In this document: positions 20,360 through 25,240 of the stretch, piece by piece | Layout of the letters: every line of letters begins with the position of its first letter | Position numbering within the stretch: position 1 is the stretch's first letter | IMG/VR virus record: IMGVR_UViG_3300025449_000050 | Location: 1-25,240 of that record | DNA from: a virus | Strand: one strand, 5' to 3' | Length of the DNA: 25,240 nt | Notes under the pieces: generated by a model | The model's database searches: none | Seen by the model: only the letters and a program-made list of their open reading frames with translations | Told to the model about the DNA's origin: nothing | Position numbers and translations under genes: made by a program

Positions 20360-20807
20360 TCAACAAAAATGGGATTTAAGATACTTAACTCTTGCTAAAC
20401 TAGTTGCATCTTGGTCTAAAGACCCATCCACTAAGTGTGGTGCTGTTATTGTTAATCCTAATAATGAGATTGTTAGCATTGGCTTTAATGGCTTTCCAAA
20501 AAGTGTAATTGATTCAGAAGAACGGCTTAACAATAGGCAAACCAAACTACAAATGATGGTGCATGCCGAGAGAAATGCACTTATCTTTGCAAAACAAGAC
20601 TTGCACAAATGCACAATTTATACGTATCCTATGATGGCATGTAGTGAATGTGCAGCTATGATCATACAGGCAGGCATCAGCAGGCATGTGTCAATGATCA
20701 CAACAAATAAAAACTGGAAAGAAAGCTTTGTATTGGCTAGTCAAATGTTTGATGAAGCCGGTGTTAATGTTGACATGTACTTACAAAATGAATTGGAGAA
20801 TGTATGA
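20352..20807 (+). CDS. Deoxycytidylate (dCMP) deaminase
   Basis: A 151-residue zinc enzyme converting dCMP to dUMP, feeding dTMP synthesis. The zinc and proton-shuttle motif is VHAERNAL (H71, E73), and the second zinc motif is ACSECAAMI (C97, C100). The N-terminal W-S-K-D-P-S-T-K-C-G-A-V-I-V and I-G-F-N-G-F-P segments are standard for the family. The length matches single-domain phage and bacterial enzymes. It overlaps both neighbours by a few bases and sits among DNA-synthesis genes. No thymidylate synthase is in the window, so the host enzyme or a gene beyond the right edge would complete the pathway. Confidence 0.93.
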   Translation: MLNQQKWDLRYLTLAKLVASWSKDPSTKCGAVIVNPNNEIVSIGFNGFPKSVIDSEERLNNRQTKLQMMVHAERNALIFAKQDLHKCTIYTYPMMACSECAAMIIQAGISRHVSMITTNKNWKESFVLASQMFDEAGVNVDMYLQNELENV

Positions 20808-21178
20808 ATATCTCAGATCTAATCGACCAAATCGTAGATGTGAAAAGCCAACGCGAGGCTTTAACTAAAAAAGATAGTGAACTATCTAAATTACAATCAC
20901 AAATTGAAGCTGATCTTATGCATGCTATGACTGAGGCAGGTACTTTAAAAGCCGCCAATGAAGCTGGCCATAGTGTGACTATGAAAAAATCAGTACATCC
21001 AACCATTATTGATTGGGATCAGTTTTATGCTTATGTGACACAAACAAATAGTTTTGACCTGTTGCATAAGCGGTTAAGTTCTACAGCATTTAAAGATCGC
21101 TGGGAAGCAGGTGAAGAGATACCCGGCTCTTCATCAGCAGAAGTTTGGGGTATTTCATTAACTAAATCACGTAAATAA
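20804..21178 (+). CDS. Conserved phage protein with N-terminal coiled coil, function unknown
   Basis: A 124-residue protein. Residues 1-45 are a charged heptad-like helix (DLIDQIVDVKSQREALTKKD region). The C-terminal part contains a W-D-Q-F-Y-A-Y-V-x-x-T-N-S-F-D-L-L-x-x-R pattern and a Gly-Glu-Glu-Ile-Pro-Gly turn, followed by a final beta-like stretch. This layout recurs in phage genomes next to polymerase or recombination genes, usually unnamed. The start overlaps the deaminase stop (ATGA). A structural helper of replication is possible, but nothing here shows an activity. Confidence 0.78.
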   Translation: MNISDLIDQIVDVKSQREALTKKDSELSKLQSQIEADLMHAMTEAGTLKAANEAGHSVTMKKSVHPTIIDWDQFYAYVTQTNSFDLLHKRLSSTAFKDRWEAGEEIPGSSSAEVWGISLTKSRK

Positions 21179-21189
21179 GAGGTTACATC

Positions 21190-21927
21190 ATGTCTAAAAA
21201 TCAAATTGCTTTATTCGAATCCGAACTTGAAAAACTAGCTAGTGCTTCTTTGGAAGCCGAGCGTAGTGCAACTGGCATTACATTCCTTAGCACAAAAGGC
21301 GGTACTTTAACGTACAAAGATCAACCTATTTCAGGCAATGCTTTGAATGTTGTGATTCTTAGCTCACCTGTTGAGCGCTTGTATTACACAGCTAGATACG
21401 ATCCTACAGATCCAGCTGGTCCAGTTTGTTTTGCACTTGGTCAATCAACGACAGGACTTAAACCTAATGCATTGTCCGAGCAAAAGCAAAGTGAAGCATG
21501 TATGGGTTGCCCTAAAGACCAATGGCGCAGTGCTACGAATGGTGGTAAAGGTAAAGCTTGTGCCGAGAAACGTAGGCTATTGATTATGACAGCAGATTCT
21601 ATTGAATCAATTGACAGCATCAACATGGCTGAAGTTGCAGCATTAAGAACACCTGTTACATCGGTTAAGCCATTTGCTTTGTACTTGCAAAAGATTGCCA
21701 ATGCCGTAAAACGACCATTGTCAGCTGTTGTGACTAAAATTAGTTTAGTTCCAGACCCTAAAACACAGTTTAGATTGGAATTTGACTTTGTCAAAGCAAT
21801 CGATGATATTGAGGTTGTAAAGGCGTTAATTGCAAGAGGCGAAAAAGAGCTTGCTAATGCTATTGAGACTGCAGGCGTTGGTGAAGAAGCAGGTGAAGAA
21901 GCTGCACCACAATCATCAAAGTACTAA
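21190..21927 (+). CDS. Cys-motif phage replication-module protein with acidic tail; possible ssDNA-binding protein
   Basis: A 245-residue protein just before the DNA polymerase gene, with AGAGGTT about 7 bases before the ATG. A central block has four cysteines: one in VCFALG, then A-C-M-G-C-P-x-x-Q-W and G-K-A-C-A-E-K-R-R (about 78-128), a likely zinc site followed by basic residues. The remainder looks beta-rich. The C-terminus is acidic (GVGEEAGEEAAP) and ends in Tyr. Acidic tails with a terminal aromatic residue are typical of phage ssDNA-binding proteins such as T7 gp2.5, and the gene position suits that role. The block itself is familiar from uncharacterised phage proteins, so ssDNA binding remains inference. 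Confidence 0.75.
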   Translation: MSKNQIALFESELEKLASASLEAERSATGITFLSTKGGTLTYKDQPISGNALNVVILSSPVERLYYTARYDPTDPAGPVCFALGQSTTGLKPNALSEQKQSEACMGCPKDQWRSATNGGKGKACAEKRRLLIMTADSIESIDSINMAEVAALRTPVTSVKPFALYLQKIANAVKRPLSAVVTKISLVPDPKTQFRLEFDFVKAIDDIEVVKALIARGEKELANAIETAGVGEEAGEEAAPQSSKY

Positions 21928-21928
21928 T

Positions 21929-23749
21929 ATGACAGATCCAATCTTCTTAGACTTTGAGTCAGAAGCAATCGGCCCACGTCCTCACCAATATCCGCCTAAG
22001 CCAGCAGGTTTAGCTGTTTTGGATAGGACTGGGCAGTTTGAATCAGGCTATTTCTCATTTGCCCATGACTATAGCAATAACACTAGCTTTGAAGCTGTAA
22101 AACGACTGCTGATTCGCATTTGGGAAAGTGGTAGACATATTTGCTTTCATAATGCAATGTTCGATATGGCAATCATTATTGAGCATTTTCATTTACCTTT
22201 CCCACAGCCACCAAGAGTTCATGATACTTTAGTGCTTGCCTTTTTACATGACCCATATGCAAAGAGTTTGGCATTGAAAGAGCTATGTAAAGAATGGCTT
22301 GATGTACAACCGGAGGAGCGTGATGAACTATTTGATTGGCTTACATTGCACATACCTGAAGTTAAACGAAAGCCTAAGAGTGCAGGGGCTTATATTGCAC
22401 GCGGACCAGCAGATCTTGTGGGAAAGTACGCTAGTGCTGATGTTCGATTAACTGCTGGGTTGTTTGACTTTACAAAGCAAGTACGCGACTCTATGCCAGA
22501 AGCCTATCTTCGTGAAATAGCTTTAATGCCAATGCTACTTGAGAACAGTATGCTAGGGGTTAGAGTTGACCGTGAAGGCATGAAGGCTTGCTTGCATAAA
22601 GCAAATGCTGACATTGCCTTGTGTGAAAAGTGGCTGTATGAGTATTTTGGTGATGGCAACATCAACTTTAACTCTGGCGGTCAACTGGTTGCAGCAATTC
22701 AGCTCAATGGCTGTTATGACAAGACCAAAAAATGGCCTGAAAGTGACAAAGGTACACCATTATCCGACAAAGACACTTTAAAGGAAATGATAACCGATGA
22801 AACCTTATCATCAGTCCTACGGCATAGGGACGTGTTGGTTAAACTAACAGGAACCTATATTACCCCTTGGCTAGAACAATCTGAATCAACCGGAAGGATC
22901 TACACGGAATGGAACACGGTCAGAGGTGAAGCTGGCGGAACCAGAACTGGTCGGCTATCGGCAAAACCAACTTTACAGACCATGCCGACACGTGGGCCAA
23001 AGACCCCATTGCCTACAGAACTGCAAGGCTTGGTTATACCTAAAGTCAGAACTTTTATCTTACCTGATGAAGGTCATATGATGGCAGCTGCTGACTTTCA
23101 GGCACAAGAGTTAAGGTTGTTTGCACATTTTGAGGACGGTAAATTAGCTGAGCAATACAGACAAGACCCAATGGCTGACTTGCACACATTTGCATCCAAC
23201 TTAATGTCACAAAGAGCTGGTAGACCGATCATCAGAGATTATGCCAAGACATTGTCATTTGGGATTTTGTATGGTGCAGGACCTAGAAAGATCAGTGATA
23301 TGCTTGGCATACCTTATGTAGAGGCCAAAGAATTGATTGACATTTATAAATCAGAGGTAGCTCCTGGGTTAGACAAAATCAATAATGATTTGATGACTAG
23401 GTACAAAATGAGAGTACCATTTTCTACAATTGGTGGTAGACTTGTAAAAGGTGAACCTGCAAAGCTAATCAATGGTAAGTATATGGAATTCGGATTTAAG
23501 TCATTAAACACTTTAATTCAAGGTTCAGGCGCTGATATGGCAAAGCAGGCAATGATTGACTATTATGCTATTGCTGAAGATAGTCGATTGCTATTGTCAT
23601 TGCATGATGAGTTAATTATCTCAGCAAAAGCGGATGTTGTGCAACGTGAAGCTGATAAGCTTGAAAAGTGCATGATTAATTCATTTAAGTTAGATGTGCC
23701 ACTTATTGCAGAGTCTAAGATTGGCAATAATTTTGCAGAGGTTAAGTAA
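21929..23749 (+). CDS. Family A DNA polymerase with 3'-5' exonuclease
   Basis: A 606-residue replicative polymerase from the ATG at 21929, one base after the previous stop; no ribosome site, so coupling is likely. Exonuclease motifs: FLDFESEAIG (D8, E10), CFHNAMFDMAI (about 70-80) and KYASADVRLT (about 166-175). Polymerase motifs: TGRLSAKPTLQTMP (about 339-352), motif A AAADFQAQELR (about 386-396), motif B RDYAKTLSFGILYGAG (about 436-451) and motif C LSLHDELI (about 556-563). All catalytic acidic residues are present. The 5' nuclease domain of PolA is absent, and the protein is shorter than T7 gp5 (704), so processivity may need a partner. It pairs functionally with the primase-helicase on the other strand. 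Confidence 0.95.
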   Translation: MTDPIFLDFESEAIGPRPHQYPPKPAGLAVLDRTGQFESGYFSFAHDYSNNTSFEAVKRLLIRIWESGRHICFHNAMFDMAIIIEHFHLPFPQPPRVHDTLVLAFLHDPYAKSLALKELCKEWLDVQPEERDELFDWLTLHIPEVKRKPKSAGAYIARGPADLVGKYASADVRLTAGLFDFTKQVRDSMPEAYLREIALMPMLLENSMLGVRVDREGMKACLHKANADIALCEKWLYEYFGDGNINFNSGGQLVAAIQLNGCYDKTKKWPESDKGTPLSDKDTLKEMITDETLSSVLRHRDVLVKLTGTYITPWLEQSESTGRIYTEWNTVRGEAGGTRTGRLSAKPTLQTMPTRGPKTPLPTELQGLVIPKVRTFILPDEGHMMAAADFQAQELRLFAHFEDGKLAEQYRQDPMADLHTFASNLMSQRAGRPIIRDYAKTLSFGILYGAGPRKISDMLGIPYVEAKELIDIYKSEVAPGLDKINNDLMTRYKMRVPFSTIGGRLVKGEPAKLINGKYMEFGFKSLNTLIQGSGADMAKQAMIDYYAIAEDSRLLLSLHDELIISAKADVVQREADKLEKCMINSFKLDVPLIAESKIGNNFAEVK

Positions 23750-24393
23750 TGACATACCCTTATTCATACTCATCCATAAAAACTTACGAAGAATGTCCGG
23801 CTAAATACAAGTTTAGTCGTATTCTTAGATTACCACAGCCAAGCGGTCCAGCCGCTGAACGTGGCACGTTAATTCATGCCGAGATTGAAGAAGCTTTAAA
23901 TGGTGGACTAGTTTTACTATCAGCTGATGTTGAGCATTTAGCCAATAGTATAGAAGTTTGGCGAAAAAGTGGTGCACAATCAGAGCTTGAATTTGCATTT
24001 GACAAGCATTGGCATGAGGTTTCATACAAAAGCGATAGTGCAATCTTTCGTGGCATTATTGACCTGTATATGGAGCATGATGATCAAGCGGTTGTAATTG
24101 ACTTTAAGACCGGTAAAGAACGTGATTATCAAGATCAGGTGAAGGTGTATTCAGCTGCTATTTTAGCAACTAAGCCACACATTAACTCAGTCCGTAATAT
24201 CATTGAGTTTATCGACCAAAAGAAGACTAAAGAGTATGTGCCTGTAAGACGTGAAAACTTAAGTGAGCTTAAATCATTGTTAATTGGCAGACTAATGGCT
24301 GTTGAGTTGGATAAGATTTATGCACCAAACCCAAACCAGTTTTGTAGATGGTGTCATTATCGTAAAGACAATGGTGGCCCATGTAAATGGTAA
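23749..24393 (+). CDS. PD-(D/E)XK nuclease, Cas4/RecB-like with Fe-S cysteines
   Basis: A 214-residue predicted nuclease. It begins with a short helix and ECPAKYKF (C16), then RGTLIHAEIEEAL (H43). The catalytic core is RGIIDLYMEHDDQAVVIDFK (D105, D118, K120), followed by Q130/Y134. The C-terminus has C199-x2-C202-x9-C212, which with C16 gives the four-cysteine layout of Cas4/AddB-type iron-sulfur nucleases. Such phage enzymes usually act as 5'-3' single-strand exonucleases in recombination or DNA end processing. The start shares its first base with the polymerase stop (TAATG), so the two are coupled. There is no CRISPR array or Cas1, so a role in adaptation is unlikely. Confidence 0.88.
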   Translation: MTYPYSYSSIKTYEECPAKYKFSRILRLPQPSGPAAERGTLIHAEIEEALNGGLVLLSADVEHLANSIEVWRKSGAQSELEFAFDKHWHEVSYKSDSAIFRGIIDLYMEHDDQAVVIDFKTGKERDYQDQVKVYSAAILATKPHINSVRNIIEFIDQKKTKEYVPVRRENLSELKSLLIGRLMAVELDKIYAPNPNQFCRWCHYRKDNGGPCKW

Positions 24394-24403
24394 AGGATGA
24401 ACA

Positions 24404-24610
24404 ATGAACAAGACTGAAGTAGTACCACTTAAACGCGCCAAAGTTAAACGTATTACTGTGTATGTGCCTACAGAGATTGACCGTATTAGGGATAGACTGC
24501 AGGATGACACAGGTGTCAAAATGTCATATGTACAAGTGTTTAGATTTCTAATTCACTTTTACATGCAAAGAGCTAATGAACCAAAAACACGATGGGCAGC
24601 ACTAAAATGA
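24404..24610 (+). CDS. Ribbon-helix-helix-like small protein
   Basis: A 68-residue basic protein with AAGGA 6 bases before the ATG. It has a short strand KRITVYVPTEID (about 15-26) followed by two helices (DRIRDRLQDDTG and SYVQVFRFLIHFYMQR). This strand-helix-helix order and size fit Arc/MetJ-type DNA-binding dimers, and closely similar small proteins occur in many phages. It may regulate early genes or act as a DNA-binding helper; no target can be seen. Its stop overlaps the next ATG. Confidence 0.7.
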   Translation: MNKTEVVPLKRAKVKRITVYVPTEIDRIRDRLQDDTGVKMSYVQVFRFLIHFYMQRANEPKTRWAALK

Positions 24611-24759
24611 TTACACCAGACTTTAAGTTTGAACTATGGTTATCCGTTGAGAGTATTAGATTTATTTGTGCAACTATTTGCATTTCTTTTGTTGTTCTAT
24701 TTGCTATTATCGCAATGATATGCAAAGGAAATAAAAATGACGAAAAAGCAAAAGATTGA
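24607..24759 (+). CDS. 50-residue single-pass membrane protein
   Basis: The ATG overlaps the previous stop (ATGA). The 50-residue product has one hydrophobic segment at about residues 17-39 (rich in Ile, Cys, Val and Phe) followed by a charged tail, KGNKNDEKAKD. The positive-then-mixed tail suggests it is cytoplasmic. Its end overlaps the next gene by 23 bases. No family is recognised. It is a small early membrane protein, possibly acting on the host envelope; holin function is not indicated because no lysis genes are nearby. Confidence 0.6.
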   Translation: MITPDFKFELWLSVESIRFICATICISFVVLFAIIAMICKGNKNDEKAKD

Positions 24760-24898
24760 ACGTCTTAACTATTCATTAGGTCACTTGTATTTTTCATTGT
24801 GCTCTTTCTCAATGAATGAGCGCTGGGAAAAGTATATTTTGTGTGCCATGCTAATTCATGAATTTGAAGCGCTTATTAAAGAATTGGAATCATCATGA
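24737..24898 (+). CDS. Small protein, function unknown
   Basis: A 53-residue protein with AAAGGAA about 6 bases before the ATG. It has a basic start (MTKKQKIERL), a central Ser/Cys/Trp-containing stretch and an amphipathic C-terminal helix (HEFEALIKELESS). The stop overlaps the next ATG (ATGA). No family is recognised; the good ribosome site and tight coupling support it as a gene. Confidence 0.6.
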   Translation: MTKKQKIERLNYSLGHLYFSLCSFSMNERWEKYILCAMLIHEFEALIKELESS

Positions 24899-25077
24899 CT
24901 AAAGAAGAAATCATTAAGATGGTTAAACAAACTCAATTTTTTAAAATGATCACAATTCAAGCAAATGGAGAAGCTATATACACCTTTGACATAAATGCTC
25001 TTGAATCTTTTGCTAATTTGGTAGCTCAAAAAGAACGAAGAGAGATTATTGAGTGGCTTTGCTATTACAAGGATTAA
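24895..25077 (+). CDS. Conserved small phage protein, function unknown
   Basis: A 60-residue protein of a type frequent in phage early regions: M-T-K-E-E-I-I-K-M at the N-terminus, a short central beta stretch, then A-L-E-S-F-A-N-L-V-A and an E-R-R-E helix. No catalytic residues are apparent. It is coupled by ATGA to the gene before and ends 2 bases before the next start. No experimental role is known to me for this type. Confidence 0.7.
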   Translation: MTKEEIIKMVKQTQFFKMITIQANGEAIYTFDINALESFANLVAQKERREIIEWLCYYKD

Positions 25078-25079
25078 AC

Positions 25080-25240
25080 ATGACTAAAGAAATAGTTTTA
25101 ATGAATGGATTCGGATCAATAGCAAAAACTGCTTTTGTTGTTGTTAAAACCTCAGACGATCAAATTCAATTTTCAACTGAAACTGGGTTTGGATCATTGT
25201 TTACAGATAAAGTAAAAACAGGCAATGGTCAAACAGTTGG
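25080..25240 (+). CDS. Partial protein, function unknown (3' end off the window)
   Basis: The ATG at 25080 follows the previous stop by 2 bases and the frame stays open to the right edge (53 complete codons). It begins MTKEIVLMNGFGSIAK, with a beta-like pattern in the visible part. Too little is present for assignment. Confidence 0.55.
   Translation, partial: MTKEIVLMNGFGSIAKTAFVVVKTSDDQIQFSTETGFGSLFTDKVKTGNGQTV

Noticed and set aside
21830-21928. Longer DNA polymerase start at 21830
   Set aside because: It would overlap the preceding gene by ~100 bases, and the exonuclease D-x-E motif already lies at residues 8-10 from the ATG at 21929.
1-25240. Prophage status, toxin-antitoxin pair or defence island
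   Set aside because: No integrase, attachment site, repressor/excisionase pair or recognisable toxin or defence gene is visible; everything assignable is phage head, packaging or replication.

Overview
The window is a 25.2 kb piece of a tailed double-stranded DNA bacteriophage genome (Caudoviricetes). It is densely packed with short overlaps between genes. The evidence is a terminase small/large pair, a portal, a putative scaffold, a gpT-like major capsid protein, a family A DNA polymerase, a primase-helicase, a Cas4-like nuclease and several small phage-only families. Shine-Dalgarno sequences of the AAGGAG/AAAGGA type and sigma70-like -10 boxes point to a bacterial host, but the host cannot be named from this sequence. 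The style resembles environmental (aquatic, uncultured) phages. No integrase, lysis genes, tail fibres, tRNAs or CRISPR arrays are visible, and both ends cut through genes, so the genome continues on each side.

Layout: bases 1-17676 are all minus-strand genes and 17945-25240 are all plus-strand genes, split by a divergent control region at 17677-17944. Read in the direction of transcription, the minus arm begins with a DUF932 gene and a primase-helicase. After a 275-bp non-coding repeat node (14254-14528) comes the packaging and head module: TerS, TerL, a 1690-residue protein, portal, a KGG-repeat protein, a 61-aa protein, a GroES-like co-chaperonin, a putative scaffold, a 179-aa protein, a putative decoration protein and the major capsid protein. 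A terminator follows, then a Thr/Gly-rich virion protein cut by the left edge. The plus arm holds a chain of tiny overlapping genes (18.3-19.4 kb), a MazG-like pyrophosphatase and a second promoter. After that come dCMP deaminase, a coiled-coil protein, a Cys-containing protein with an acidic tail, DNA polymerase, a PD-(D/E)XK Fe-S nuclease, a ribbon-helix-helix-like protein and more micro-genes.

How it fits together: the plus arm supplies nucleotide metabolism and DNA synthesis, probably early. The minus arm supplies primase-helicase function, then packaging and capsid assembly, with a phage co-chaperonin placed next to the capsid genes it may help fold. Two near-copies of one promoter (17740-17786 minus and 19757-19804 plus) may fire both arms together.

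The least explained parts are (i) the node at 14310-14640, which has seven copies of an AAAGTTACATC element in both orientations, a larger imperfect inverted repeat, an AT-rich core and a perfect hairpin, and is a candidate replication origin and/or operator; and (ii) the giant 1690-aa protein between TerL and portal, with a coiled coil, a PcfJ-like segment and degenerate helical repeats.
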